A stretch of DNA of 64,000 nucleotides from Lysobacter sp. ISL-50 (GTDB lineage: Bacteria; Pseudomonadota; Gammaproteobacteria; Xanthomonadales; Xanthomonadaceae). Numbering within the stretch: position 1 is the stretch's first letter; every line of letters starts with the position of its first letter. The stretch lies in contig NZ_JAGGRI010000012.1 of NCBI RefSeq assembly GCF_018612875.1, forward strand, positions 1-64,000, in the 5' to 3' direction. The position numbers were made by a program, and so were the translations under genes. Below are positions 8,916-17,304 of this stretch, in pieces. A model generated the notes under the pieces. It ran no database searches. It saw only the letters and a list, made by a program, of their open reading frames with translations, and was not told the DNA's origin.

Positions 8916-9491
8916 TTACCGGTCGAGCGCCGCCCCGTAGCGGCGGGCGGCGAGCAGGGCGCGCAGATTGGCGTCCAGGGACACGTCCGGGCGGGCCTGG
9001 ACCACCAGGCGCATGATCGTGGCCAGCGGCTCGGCGCGGCCGTCGCCGGACATGTCGCCGTCGAAAATGGTCGCCGTGGTCCAGCCCCGGTGCTCCGAGG
9101 GGGCCAGGCGCAGTTCCAGGGTCGAGGTCAGGCGCAGGCGCCCGTCCTTGGCCCGGTGCAGCGACATGCCGACCACTTCGTGCGGCTCGAAGGCGCGGCC
9201 GCGATGGCCGCTGGTGATGTTGGCGTAGCGGATCAGCCCGCCCGCGGAGGCGTCCACGCTGACCCGCTGGACCGCGGCGGCCGCGATCAGCCCGACCAGG
9301 GCCGCGAGCAGGCCCAGGGCCAGCTCGATCTCGGTGCTGAAGTTGTTGGCCCCGGCGCGCAGGCCGTCCTGGCGTATCCAGATCGCGATCGGCAGCGCCA
9401 TCAGGTACAGCACCGCCACCAGCAGCACGGTGTGGCCGCCGGTGCGGAAGGCCCGGCGCGGCGGTGCGGCGGCGCGCAGCATGCGGTTCAT
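8916..9491 (-). CDS. Membrane-anchored hypothetical protein between rdgB and hemW
   Basis: A 191-residue protein not recognised beyond its layout. Residues about 20-40 and 53-75 form two hydrophobic segments (TVLLVAVLYLMALPIAIWI and a stretch rich in Leu/Ala), separated by a short polar loop. The remainder is a soluble domain containing VVGMSLHRAKDGRL, a pattern resembling membrane proteins with a PH-like or nucleotide-free beta domain, though that is weak. Its ATG at 9491 overlaps the rdgB stop by four bases, indicating coupled translation. The conserved position may suggest an envelope role; no function is assigned. Confidence 0.75.
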   Translation of the reverse strand: MNRMLRAAAPPRRAFRTGGHTVLLVAVLYLMALPIAIWIRQDGLRAGANNFSTEIELALGLLAALVGLIAAAAVQRVSVDASAGGLIRYANITSGHRGRAFEPHEVVGMSLHRAKDGRLRLTSTLELRLAPSEHRGWTTATIFDGDMSGDGRAEPLATIMRLVVQARPDVSLDANLRALLAARRYGAALDR

Positions 9492-10081
9492 CGCGCGACC
9501 TCGGCGAGCCTGGCGCGCAACGCCGCCAGCGCGAGCGCGCGATGGCTTACGCGGTTCTTCAGCGCGTCGTCGATTTCGCCGGCCGGCACCTGGTGCTGGG
9601 TATCGAAGAACACCGGCTGATAGCCGAAGCCGCGATCGCCCTGGCGCTGATGCAGGATGCGGCCGTGCCAGACGCCTTCGGCGATGACCGGGCGCGGATC
9701 GCCGGCGTGGCGCAGCAGCACGATCACCGCATAGAAATGCGCGCCGCGCTGATCGTCGGGGACGTCCTTGAGCGCGCTCAGCAGCTTGTCGATGTTGCCC
9801 TGGGCGTCGCCGTGGCGGTGATAGCGCGCCGAATACAGACCCGGCGCGCCGCCCAGCGCATCCACGCAGATGCCCGAGTCGTCGGCGAGCGCCGGCAGAC
9901 CGGTGACCGCGCAGGCATGGCGCGCCTTCAGCAGCGCGTTCTCGACGAACGTGCTACCGGTTTCCTCGATGTCTTCGACCCCCAGATCGGATTGCGCCAC
10001 CAGTTCGATGCCGGTGTCGCTGAGCAGGTCGCGCAGTTCCGCCAGCTTCCCGGCGTTACTGCTGGCCAGCACTAATCTCAT
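9488..10081 (-). CDS. rdgB: XTP/dITP pyrophosphatase (Ham1/RdgB family)
   Basis: House-cleaning enzyme hydrolysing non-canonical purine nucleoside triphosphates (ITP, dITP, XTP) to monophosphates, keeping them out of DNA and RNA. At 197 residues it matches the family. The N-terminal LVLASSNAGKLAELRDLL holds the substrate loop (SSNAGK), ADDSGICVDALGG is the metal-binding DDSGL-like motif, and GFGYQPVF plus SHRALAL mark the C-terminal purine-binding part. It overlaps the VOC gene upstream and the membrane protein gene downstream by four bases each. Confidence 0.97.
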   Translation of the reverse strand: MRLVLASSNAGKLAELRDLLSDTGIELVAQSDLGVEDIEETGSTFVENALLKARHACAVTGLPALADDSGICVDALGGAPGLYSARYHRHGDAQGNIDKLLSALKDVPDDQRGAHFYAVIVLLRHAGDPRPVIAEGVWHGRILHQRQGDRGFGYQPVFFDTQHQVPAGEIDDALKNRVSHRALALAALRARLAEVAR

Positions 10082-10470
10082 GCCTTAAGTTCCAGCAAAT
10101 CCCAGCGATTACCGTACAGGTCTTCAAATACGGCGACCGTGCCGTAGGTCTCGACGCGTGGAGATTCCATGAAGCGCACGCCGCGTTCGAGCATGGCGGC
10201 GTGGTCGCGATGGAAGTCGTCGGTGTGCAGGAAAAACCCGACCCGGCCGCCGGTCTGGTCGCCGATGCGCGCTTGTTGTCGTTCGCCCGAGGCCCGCGCC
10301 AGCAGCAGGGCGGTTTGCGCGCCGTCGGCGGGCGCGACCCGGACCCAGCGCTTGCCGCCGCCCTGGTCGATGTCTTCCAGCAAGACGAAGCCGAGCGACT
10401 GGGTGTAATAGGCGATGGCCTGGTCGTAGTCGGCGACGACCACGGTGATGCTGCCGATGCTGCGATTCAT
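10078..10470 (-). CDS. VOC superfamily (glyoxalase-fold) protein
   Basis: A 130-residue protein with two beta-alpha-beta-beta-beta modules of the vicinal oxygen chelate fold: SITVVVADYDQAIAYYTQSL opens the first and VGFFLHTDDFHRDHAAML the second, ending in EDLYGNRWDLLEL, where the Glu is a usual metal ligand. Many such proteins are lyases, dioxygenases or resistance proteins, and the substrate cannot be read from sequence. The ATG at 10470 was preferred over one at 10482 because the domain begins right after it. The stop overlaps the rdgB start by four bases. Confidence 0.88.
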   Translation of the reverse strand: MNRSIGSITVVVADYDQAIAYYTQSLGFVLLEDIDQGGGKRWVRVAPADGAQTALLLARASGERQQARIGDQTGGRVGFFLHTDDFHRDHAAMLERGVRFMESPRVETYGTVAVFEDLYGNRWDLLELKA

Positions 10471-10689
10471 GACGATTCTCATGCGGGACCGCGCCCGCCG
10501 CGCGATCGGCGGCGGTTGCGGTCGAAAACGCGAGGCCGTGCCGGCCCCGTCGAAGCGGCGCCGGATCGAGGGGATGTCGAACGGCTTGCGACAATGATCG
10601 CGCAAGCGGCGGGAAGTTCAGCGCGGGCAGCGGAATTTGCGACGGATTACGCGGATGTGAGCACGCGTGATCGGGGGCTTGTGCTGGAA

Positions 10690-10733
10690 GCGGGAATTGG
10701 GATTCGGGAAGCGGGAAGCGGGAAGCGGGATGG
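10690..10733. repeat. GGGAATCGGGAAGCGGGAA-type repeat (family B)
   Basis: Degenerate tandem of the heptamer-like unit GGGAA(T/G)C between rph and the VOC gene. Related arms occur at 12537-12645, 16643-16806 and 23653-23704. The 10606-10842 gap holds only this and a GC-rich hairpin. Confidence 0.55.
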
Positions 10734-10842
10734 GCGCTGTTGCGCCGAAGGCTTCGAAGCCTGCGCGGCGCGGCGCGCGGTGCGTTCGCGCGCCGCGAGG
10801 CGAATCGGGACGCCTCCCGATCCGCCCGCGGATATCGCGTGC

Positions 10843-11607
10843 TTAAACCGCCAGCGCTTCGCGCTGCTTGAGCACGAGTTCGGCGATGCCGGCTTCGGCC
10901 AGCGCCAGCAGGCCGTCGAGTTCTTCGCGGCGGAACGCATGGCCTTCGGCGGTGCCTTGCAGCTCGATGAAGCCGCCGCCGTCGTTCATCACCACGTTCA
11001 TGTCGGTGTCGCAGTCGCTGTCTTCGGCGTAGTCCAGATCCAGCACCGGCACGCCGCGGTACACGCCGACCGACACCGCCGCGACCGCGCCGAAGATCGG
11101 ATCGCGGGTGATCTCGCGCCGCGCCTGCAACCAGCGCACCGCATCGACCAGGGCCACGTAGGCGCCGGTGATCGCGGCGGTGCGGGTGCCGCCGTCGGCC
11201 TGCAGCACGTCGCAGTCCAGGGTGATGGTGCGTTCGCCCAGCGCCTTGCGGTCGATGCAGGCGCGCAGGGCGCGGCCGATCAGGCGCTGGATTTCCAGGG
11301 TGCGGCCGCCCTGCTTGCCGCGCGCGGCCTCGCGGTCGCTGCGGGTGTGGGTGGCGCGCGGCAGCATGCCGTACTCGGCGGTGACCCAGCCTTCGCCCTT
11401 GCCGCGCAGGAAGCCGGGGACCTTGTTTTCGACGCTGGCGGTGCACAGCACCTGGGTCTGGCCGAAGCTGACCAGCACCGAACCCTCGGCGTGGCGGGTG
11501 TAGCCGCGCTGGATGGTGACCTCGCGCATCTGGTCCGCGACGCGCCCGCTGGGGCGTGCGAGCGGACCGGCCGGAGCCTGGGCGGGTGCGGCTTTGGGAC
11601 CGGTCAT
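10843..11607 (-). CDS. rph: Ribonuclease PH
   Basis: Phosphorolytic 3'-5' exoribonuclease that trims tRNA 3' ends using inorganic phosphate. The 254 residues are slightly longer than E. coli Rph because of a Pro/Ala-rich N-terminal tail (about 18 residues) before [20 protein letters not shown]. Family motifs include [46 protein letters not shown] split across the centre, [14 protein letters not shown] and [19 protein letters not shown], which carries catalytic acidic residues. It is divergent from yicC across about 68 bases, a conserved gene neighbourhood. Confidence 0.97.
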   Translation of the reverse strand: MTGPKAAPAQAPAGPLARPSGRVADQMREVTIQRGYTRHAEGSVLVSFGQTQVLCTASVENKVPGFLRGKGEGWVTAEYGMLPRATHTRSDREAARGKQGGRTLEIQRLIGRALRACIDRKALGERTITLDCDVLQADGGTRTAAITGAYVALVDAVRWLQARREITRDPIFGAVAAVSVGVYRGVPVLDLDYAEDSDCDTDMNVVMNDGGGFIELQGTAEGHAFRREELDGLLALAEAGIAELVLKQREALAV

Positions 11608-11675
11608 AAGCGCGGATTTACCGTTTGAGGGCCGGCGAGTTTACCATTCGCTCCCTGTAGGCTCGGAATTCGCGA

Positions 11676-12536
11676 ATGATTCGCAGCATGACCGCCTTCG
11701 CCAGCGGCGAACGCGCGACACCCTGGGGCACGCTCGGCTGCGAGTTGCGCTCGGTCAACCACCGCTTTCTCGAGCTCGGCGTGCGCCTGGCCGATGAGCT
11801 GCGCGTGCTGGAACCGGCGTTGCGCGAACGCATCGGCGCGCGCATCGGCCGCGGCAAGCTCGACCTGACCTTGCGCCTGCGTCCGCCGGAAGGCGGCGAC
11901 GCGCTGCAGCTCAATCCGACCCGGCTGCGCGAACTCAGCGATCTGGCCATCGATCTGTCGGCGCGCTTCCCGGCGCTGCGCACCGAGTTCACCGACCTGC
12001 TGCAATTTCCCGGCGTGCTGCAGGCGCCCAGCACCGATCCGGCCGAATTGCAGGCGCAGGCGCTGGCGCTGCTGGACAGCGTGCTCGACGAATTCGTCGC
12101 CTCGCGCGAGCGCGAAGGCGGCAAGCTCGCGGCGGTGATCGGCGAGCGCGTGGACGCGATCGCCAAGATCGCCTTGGACGTGCGCACGATGATGCCGGCG
12201 ATCCGGGTCGGGCAGCGCGCCAAGCTCGAAGCGCGGCTGGCCGATCTGGCCCAGCCGGCCGACAACGGCCGCGTCGAGCAGGAACTGGTGATGTGGCTGC
12301 AGAAGCTCGACGTGGACGAAGAACTCGACCGCCTCGACTCGCACGTCACCGAAGCGCGGCGCGTGCTCAAGCTGCGCGAAGCGGTCGGCCGGCGCCTGGA
12401 TTTCCTGCTGCAGGAATTCAATCGCGAAGCCAATACCCTGGGTTCCAAGTCGGTGGACGCGCGCAGCTCGGCCGCGGCGGTCGAGCTCAAGGTGCTGATC
12501 GATCAGGTCCGCGAGCAGATTCAGAACATCGAGTAG
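11676..12536 (+). CDS. yicC: YicC family endoribonuclease-like protein
   Basis: A 286-residue member of the YicC/YloC family, conserved stress-linked proteins; E. coli YicC is an endoribonuclease acting on small RNA. The N-terminal YicC domain begins IRSMTAFASGE and carries the conserved CELRSVNHRFLEL segment. The C-terminal DUF1732 part (from about residue 200) includes RVEQELVMWLQKLDVDEEL and RRLDFLLQEFNREANTLGSK, both strongly conserved. It is divergent from rph and followed by gmk, as in many gammaproteobacteria. Confidence 0.95.
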   Translation: MIRSMTAFASGERATPWGTLGCELRSVNHRFLELGVRLADELRVLEPALRERIGARIGRGKLDLTLRLRPPEGGDALQLNPTRLRELSDLAIDLSARFPALRTEFTDLLQFPGVLQAPSTDPAELQAQALALLDSVLDEFVASREREGGKLAAVIGERVDAIAKIALDVRTMMPAIRVGQRAKLEARLADLAQPADNGRVEQELVMWLQKLDVDEELDRLDSHVTEARRVLKLREAVGRRLDFLLQEFNREANTLGSKSVDARSSAAAVELKVLIDQVREQIQNIE

Positions 12537-12645
12537 CCGGGAATCGGGAATGGGGAATCGGGAATCGTAAAGAGCTCCCGCTGACGCCGTTCGCGATTGC
12601 CGCTCTACCGATTCTCCATTCCCGATTCCCGATTCTCGAGCCCCA
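12537..12645. repeat. Inverted GGGAATCGGGAATGGGGAA pair (family B)
   Basis: The arm after the yicC stop is built from GGGAATC/GGGGAAT units and its reverse complement ends just before the gmk ATG, so the yicC-gmk spacer can fold into one long hairpin. It could punctuate expression of the two genes. Confidence 0.75.
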
Positions 12646-13260
12646 ATGCGCGGAACCCTTTACATCGTCGCCGCTCCCTCGGGAGCCGGAAAATCCAGCA
12701 TCGTCAACGCGGTGCTCGCGCGCGATCCGGACATCCGCCTGTCGATCTCGTTCACCTCGCGCCAGCCGCGTCCGGGCGAGCGGCACGCCGAGCACTACCA
12801 CTTCGTCAGCGCGCAGGAATTCGAGGCGATGGTCGAGGCCGGCGATTTCTTCGAGCACGCGCGCGTGCACGGCGACTGGAAGGGCTCGGCGCGGCAGTCG
12901 GTCGAGCCGTTCCTGTCGGCCGGCAAGGACGTGCTGCTGGAAATCGACTGGCAGGGCGCGCGCCAGGTGCGGGCCAAGGTGCCCGACGCGGTCAGCGTGT
13001 TCATCCTGCCGCCGTCGCGGCAGGCGCTGGAGTCACGCATGCGTTCGCGCGGGCAGGACAGCGAGGAAGTGATCCGCCAGCGCCTGGCTGCCGCGCGCGA
13101 GGAGATGTCGCATTACGGCGAGTTCGACTACGTGATCGTCAACGAGATCTTCGACACCGCCGTGGACGAGATGTGCGCGATCTTCCAGGTCAGCCGCCTG
13201 CGCCTGGAGCCGCAGGTGGCGCGGCATTCGCGGTTGATCACGGCGCTGCTGGCGGATTGA
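12646..13260 (+). CDS. gmk: Guanylate kinase
   Basis: Converts GMP and ATP to GDP and ADP, essential for guanine nucleotide supply. At 204 residues it is of family length. The P-loop APSGAGKS spans residues 10-17, followed by SISFTSRQPRPGE, with the Ser/Arg contacts to GMP, HYHFVSAQEFEAMV, GNxYG-like HGDWKGSARQSVE (varied from the usual G-N-x-Y-G) and LEIDWQGARQVR. It is separated from yicC by a repeat hairpin and precedes rpoZ. Confidence 0.97.
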   Translation: MRGTLYIVAAPSGAGKSSIVNAVLARDPDIRLSISFTSRQPRPGERHAEHYHFVSAQEFEAMVEAGDFFEHARVHGDWKGSARQSVEPFLSAGKDVLLEIDWQGARQVRAKVPDAVSVFILPPSRQALESRMRSRGQDSEEVIRQRLAAAREEMSHYGEFDYVIVNEIFDTAVDEMCAIFQVSRLRLEPQVARHSRLITALLAD

Positions 13261-13391
13261 GTCCCGGGGCCGGATCGCCGCGCGGGCGGCCCTGGCCGCC
13301 GCCGGAATCGCCGATTTCGCGCGCGAGACTCGGGTGGTCCGGCCTTCGGACCGCTAAGTGGCTGATTCATAAAGTCTAAAGACCGTAAATC

Positions 13392-13420
13392 TTGCCATGG
13401 AATCGCATAGTGGCTAGACT
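13392..13420 (+). promoter_or_regulatory. Sigma-70 promoter of rpoZ
   Basis: TTGCCA at 13392-13397 and TAGACT at 13415-13420 are separated by exactly 17 bases, near consensus. The predicted start lies around 13427, about 47 bases upstream of the rpoZ ATG. Confidence 0.7.
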
Positions 13421-13473
13421 TCCCGGTCCCCATCCGCGTTACTAAAGACGGCCGCACCGGCCGCAGGAGCCCC

Positions 13474-13773
13474 ATGGCCCGCATCACCGTCGAAGATTGC
13501 CTGGAAGTGGTCGATAACCGCTTCGAACTCGTCATGCTGGCCGCCAAGCGCGCCCGCCAGCTGGCCAACGGCGTCGAGCCGCAGCTGGACAACAGCGAAG
13601 CCAACGACAAGCCGACCGTGCTGGCGCTGCGCGAAATCGCCGCGCGCCAGGTCAACCCGGAATACATCGACGCGGTCGAGAAGGCCGAGCGCGAGCGCAA
13701 GGAACGCGAAGCCCTGGAATGGGCCGCCGCCGAAGTGGTCGCCGACGACGACCTGTCCAAGGGCGACGACTGA
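13474..13773 (+). CDS. rpoZ: RNA polymerase omega subunit
   Basis: A 99-residue subunit that assists assembly of the beta' subunit and forms part of a ppGpp-binding site on RNA polymerase. Conserved omega features are visible: [19 protein letters not shown] at the N-terminus, AAKRARQL, and the ALREIAA segment followed by an acidic/basic tail. The ATG follows GCAGGAGCCCC, a good ribosome site. It precedes spoT, the usual order, although here a long repeat array is inserted between them. Confidence 0.97.
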   Translation: MARITVEDCLEVVDNRFELVMLAAKRARQLANGVEPQLDNSEANDKPTVLALREIAARQVNPEYIDAVEKAERERKEREALEWAAAEVVADDDLSKGDD

Positions 13774-13807
13774 ACCACCCGTCCCGCGCTCCGCGCGGGC
13801 CGCGGTA

Positions 13808-13842
13808 CCGAAACGGCTCCGCCTCGACGGGGCCGTTTTCGT
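13808..13842 (+). terminator. Hairpin terminator after rpoZ
   Basis: AAACGGC..CC pairs with GG..GCCGTTT around a GCCTCGAC loop and is followed by TTCGTTT. This would end or attenuate rpoZ transcripts before the repeat array and spoT. Confidence 0.6.
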
Positions 13843-13861
13843 TTCTGCTGGAGGACGCCGA

Positions 13862-14330
13862 GGTCTGTTGTAGGAGGGGCTTCAGCCCCGATGCTTTCGG
13901 CTCAAATCGCCCGAAACCTCACCGCGACAGAAGCGAATGCGCCCCGCCAAGGTCTGTTGTAGGAGGGGCTTCAGCCCCGATGCCCTTGGCTCAAATCGCC
14001 CGAACCCTCGCCGCGACAGGAACGAATGCGGCCGGCCAAGATTTGTTGTGGGAGGGGCTTCAGCCCCGATGCTTTCGGCTCAAATCGCCCGAAACCTCAC
14101 CGCGGCAGAAGCGAATGCGCCCCGCCAAAGTCTGCTGTAGGAGGGAGCTTCAGCCCCGATGCTTTTGGCTCAAATCGCCCGAAACCTCACTGCGACAGAA
14201 GCGAATGCGCCCCGCCAAGGTCTGTTGTAGGAGGGGCTTCAGCCCCGATGCCCTTGGCTCAAATCGCCCAAAACCTCACCCAGGTCGGAGCCAAAAGCAT
14301 CGGGGCTGAAGCTCCCTCCCACAAAAGACG
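13862..14330. repeat. Five tandem 89-90 bp repeats with a terminal inverted copy (family A)
   Basis: Units begin at about 13862, 13951, 14039, 14129 and 14219. Each carries TGTAGGAGGGGCTTCAGCCCC, an internal GGGGCT/AGCCCC hairpin, GATGC(T/C)(T/C)T(T/C)GGCTCAAATCGCC and a tail with GAATGCGCCCCGCCAAGG. The last unit is followed by the inverse, ending CTCCCTCCCACAAAAG. Sequence differences between units are few and scattered. Single paired copies occur at 17198 and 21003. Long open frames through the array are repeat artefacts. The array fills the 13774-14455 gap between rpoZ and spoT; nothing else was found there. Confidence 0.9.
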
Positions 14331-14455
14331 CCCTGAACCAGACAGCCCCCAACTGCGCAAGCCGTGACGGCGTACTTGCGCCGACCTGAGCCGCCGCCAC
14401 ATTCAAAGTACGTAATGCGTTGCGCCATGCGCCGCCGCACGCGTAAATTTCCGTT

Positions 14456-16636
14456 ATGACACCTGCCGAGCCCGCGTTGAACACCTATCCCGCCGCTCCC
14501 GACGAAACGGAGCTGCCGGACTACGTGCGCGAGCTCGAGCTCGCGGCGCACTACCTGCCCGAAACCCAGCGCCTGCTGCTGCGCCGCGCCTGGGCCGTGG
14601 GCGCGGCCGCGCACGCCGGGCAGACGCGCAAGTCCGGCGAGCCCTACATCACCCATCCGGTCGCGGTGGCCAAGGTGCTGGCCGACCAGGGCCTGGACGT
14701 GGAAACCCTGGTCGCGGCGATCCTGCACGACACCATCGAAGACACCCCGGTCACGCGCGAATGCCTGGCCACCGAGTTCGGCCCGACCGTCGCCGAACTG
14801 GTCGATGGCGTCACCAAGCTCGACAAGCTGCAGTTCCGCGATCGCCAGGAAGCCGCCGCGGAAAGCTTCCGCAAGATGCTGCTGGCGATGGCGCGCGACC
14901 TGCGCGTGATCCTGATCAAGCTCGCCGACCGCCTGCACAACATGCGCACCCTCGGCGCGCAGAGCGCGGAAGCGCGCGAACGCATCGCCCGCGAGACGCT
15001 GGAGATCTACGCGCCCATCGCCCAGCGCCTGGGCATGAACCTGATCAAGGCCGAACTGCAGGACCTGGGCTTCCGCGCCCTGCATCCGTGGCGGCACGCG
15101 GTCATCGAAAAACGCATCCGCACCCAGCCGGTGGTGCGGCGCGAGTCGCTGGTGCAGATCGAAGCGCATCTGGCCCAGCGGCTGGCGAAGGAGAAGCTTC
15201 AACATCGCTTGATCAGCCGGGTGAAATCGCCGTGGAGCATCTACACCAAGATGCATCACGAGCATAAGAGCTTCACCCAGGTGATGGACGTGTTCGGCTT
15301 CCGCGTCGTGGTCAAGAGCGTGCCCGACTGCTATCACGCGCTCGGCGTGGTGCATTCGGCCTACAAGCCGCTGGATTCGCGCTTCCGCGACTTCATCGCC
15401 ATTCCCAAGGCCAACGGTTACCAGTCGCTGCACACGGTGCTGTTCGGCCCCTACGGCTCGCCGGTGGAAGTGCAGATCCGCACCGAGGACATGGACCTGA
15501 TCGCCGAACGCGGCATCGCCGCGCACTGGTCGTACAAGCACGGCGGCGAAGGCCCGAACAGCGCGCAGTCGCGCGCGCACAGCTGGATCGCCAGCCTGGT
15601 CGAGTCGCAGCGCGCGACCGGCTCGTCGCTGGAATTCCTCGAAAACGTCAAGGTCGATCTGTTCCCGGACGAGGTCTACCTGTTCACGCCCAAGGGCGAC
15701 ATCATGTCGCTGCCGCGCAATTCCACCGCGCTGGATTTCGCTTACGCCGTGCACACCGACGTCGGCAACCGCGCGGTCGCCGCGCGCGTGGACGGCAAGC
15801 TGGTTCCGCTGCGCACCAAGCTGGCCAGCGGCCAGCGCGTGGAGATCATCACCGCCAAGTCGTCCACGCCCAAGCCGCAGTGGCTGGAGTTCGTGGTATC
15901 GGGCAAGGCGCGCACCTCGATCCGCCAGCAGCTCAAGCAGCTCGAACACGAGGACGCCGTGCAGCTCGGCCATCGCATGCTCGACCGCTCGCTGGAAGTG
16001 CTGGAAACCTCGCTGGACCGCATTTCGACGCTGCGCCTTGAGGTGTACCTGAGCGAAAACCGCTACCCGCGCCTGGAAGCGCTGCTGGCCGACATCGCGC
16101 TGGGCAACCGCATGCCCAATCAGGTCGCGTTGGCGCTGGCGCGCGAGGCGCCGGGCAAGACCCGCGGCCGCGCCATCGACCGTCCGCGCCTGCCCGAAGA
16201 CAAGATCCTGATCACCGGCGCCGAGCGCGGAGTGATCAGTTTCGCCAACTGCTGCTTGCCGTTGCCGGGCGACGAAATCATGGGCTACCACACCGCCGGC
16301 AAGGGCATCGTGGTGCACCGCATGGATTGCCCGAACCTCGCCGACTACCGCAAATCGCCCGACCGCTGGGTCGCGATCGGCTGGGACCGCCAGGTCTCCG
16401 GCGATTTCGCCGCGGCGCTGCGCATCGAGGTGGACAACCGCCCCGGCTCGCTGGCCCAGGTCGCCGCCGCGATCGCCGAAGCCGAATCCAACATCGACCG
16501 CGTCGAATACCTGGAGCGCGACGCCAACATCGCGATCATGCGTTTCGCCATCGAAGTGCACGATCGCAAGCATCTGGCCGATGTGATGCGGCGGGTGCGC
16601 AGGCTGGCGGTGGTGCTGGGTGTGCAGCGGATGTAG
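14456..16636 (+). CDS. spoT: Bifunctional (p)ppGpp synthetase/hydrolase
   Basis: Long RelA/SpoT homologue of 726 residues that makes and degrades the alarmone ppGpp. An N-terminal HD hydrolase domain has the intact HDTIED motif at residues 91-96, so hydrolysis is expected. The synthetase domain follows (SPWSIYTKMHHEH, DVFGFRVVV, FIAIPKANGYQSLHT), then a TGS domain (LFTPKGDIMSLPRNSTALDFAY) and a C-terminal ACT domain (RPGSLAQVAAAIAEAESNID). It lies downstream of rpoZ, whose product joins a ppGpp site on RNA polymerase. It is the only such gene in the window. Confidence 0.97.
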   Translation: MTPAEPALNTYPAAPDETELPDYVRELELAAHYLPETQRLLLRRAWAVGAAAHAGQTRKSGEPYITHPVAVAKVLADQGLDVETLVAAILHDTIEDTPVTRECLATEFGPTVAELVDGVTKLDKLQFRDRQEAAAESFRKMLLAMARDLRVILIKLADRLHNMRTLGAQSAEARERIARETLEIYAPIAQRLGMNLIKAELQDLGFRALHPWRHAVIEKRIRTQPVVRRESLVQIEAHLAQRLAKEKLQHRLISRVKSPWSIYTKMHHEHKSFTQVMDVFGFRVVVKSVPDCYHALGVVHSAYKPLDSRFRDFIAIPKANGYQSLHTVLFGPYGSPVEVQIRTEDMDLIAERGIAAHWSYKHGGEGPNSAQSRAHSWIASLVESQRATGSSLEFLENVKVDLFPDEVYLFTPKGDIMSLPRNSTALDFAYAVHTDVGNRAVAARVDGKLVPLRTKLASGQRVEIITAKSSTPKPQWLEFVVSGKARTSIRQQLKQLEHEDAVQLGHRMLDRSLEVLETSLDRISTLRLEVYLSENRYPRLEALLADIALGNRMPNQVALALAREAPGKTRGRAIDRPRLPEDKILITGAERGVISFANCCLPLPGDEIMGYHTAGKGIVVHRMDCPNLADYRKSPDRWVAIGWDRQVSGDFAAALRIEVDNRPGSLAQVAAAIAEAESNIDRVEYLERDANIAIMRFAIEVHDRKHLADVMRRVRRLAVVLGVQRM

Positions 16637-16642
16637 CTGGCG

Positions 16643-16806
16643 GCGGGAATCGGGAATGGGGAATCGGGAATCGTAAAAGCGGGCTTTGCGAGATCGGCCG
16701 GTTATTCGGCTTCGCCAAACTGCGGGTCAGGCCCGCTTTGCGATCCTGGACCCCACGCCCCGGCTTTTGCCTTTACGATTCCCGATTCTCCATTCCCCAT
16801 TCCCGG
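16643..16806. repeat. Inverted GGGAATCGGGAATGGGGAA pair (family B)
   Basis: Forward arm right after the spoT stop and reverse arm right before the ridA ATG, with about 100 bases of unrelated sequence between. The whole spoT-ridA spacer is bracketed by the pair. Confidence 0.75.
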
Positions 16807-16813
16807 CTCTCAA

Positions 16814-17197
16814 ATGTCCCGCGAAATCATCCAAACCGACCAAGCCCCGGCCGCGATCGGCCCGTACTCGCAGGCCGTGCGCGTCGGCGACACCGTCTAC
16901 CTGTCCGGTCAGATCGCGCTCGACCCGTCCAGCGGACTGGTCGTCGAAGGCGACATCGAAGCGCAGGCGCATCGCGCCTTCCGTAACCTGCAGGCGGTGT
17001 GCGAAGCCGCCGGCGGTTCGCTGGCCGACATCGTGCGGCTGGGCCTGTACCTCACCGACCTGGGCGCGTTCGGCAAGGTCAACTCGGTGATGGGCGAGTA
17101 CTTCAATCCGCCGTACCCGGCGCGTTCGACCGTGGAAGTGTCGGCGTTGCCGCGCGGTGTCGCGTTCGAAGTCGATGCGGTGATGGTGCTGCGCTGA
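16814..17197 (+). CDS. ridA: RidA family reactive intermediate/imine deaminase
   Basis: Trimeric YjgF/RidA protein of 127 residues that hydrolyses reactive enamine/imine intermediates released by PLP enzymes. Motifs include [37 protein letters not shown] and the C-terminal [17 protein letters not shown], where the Arg after PA corresponds to the substrate carboxylate-binding Arg of RidA. It follows spoT with the same orientation, a conserved order in this family of bacteria. Confidence 0.95.
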   Translation: MSREIIQTDQAPAAIGPYSQAVRVGDTVYLSGQIALDPSSGLVVEGDIEAQAHRAFRNLQAVCEAAGGSLADIVRLGLYLTDLGAFGKVNSVMGEYFNPPYPARSTVEVSALPRGVAFEVDAVMVLR

Positions 17198-17294
17198 TGT
17201 AGGAGGGGCTTCAGCCCCGATGCTTTTCGCTCAGATCGCCTGCAACTTCATCGCGACCTGAGCGAAAAGCATCGGGGCTGAAGCCCCTCCCACA
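17198..17294. repeat. Paired family A palindrome between convergent genes
   Basis: TGTAGGAGGGGCTTCAGCCCC begins on the base after the ridA stop and its reverse complement ends at 17294, with arms extended by GATGCTTTTCGCTCAGATCGC-like sequence. It forms one large hairpin between ridA and the convergent AraC gene and could serve as a bidirectional barrier. Confidence 0.85.
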
Positions 17295-17304
17295 GAGAAT
17301 CGGG

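Noticed and set aside
13862-14280. CRISPR array
   Set aside because: Units are 89-90 bp with almost no variable part. There are no spacers between short repeats and no cas genes nearby.
13719-14309. Overlapping plus-strand frames with repeating Ser-Pro-Asp-Ala blocks
   Set aside because: These are translations of the 89-bp tandem DNA repeat. There is no ribosome site, and a hairpin structure explains the sequence.
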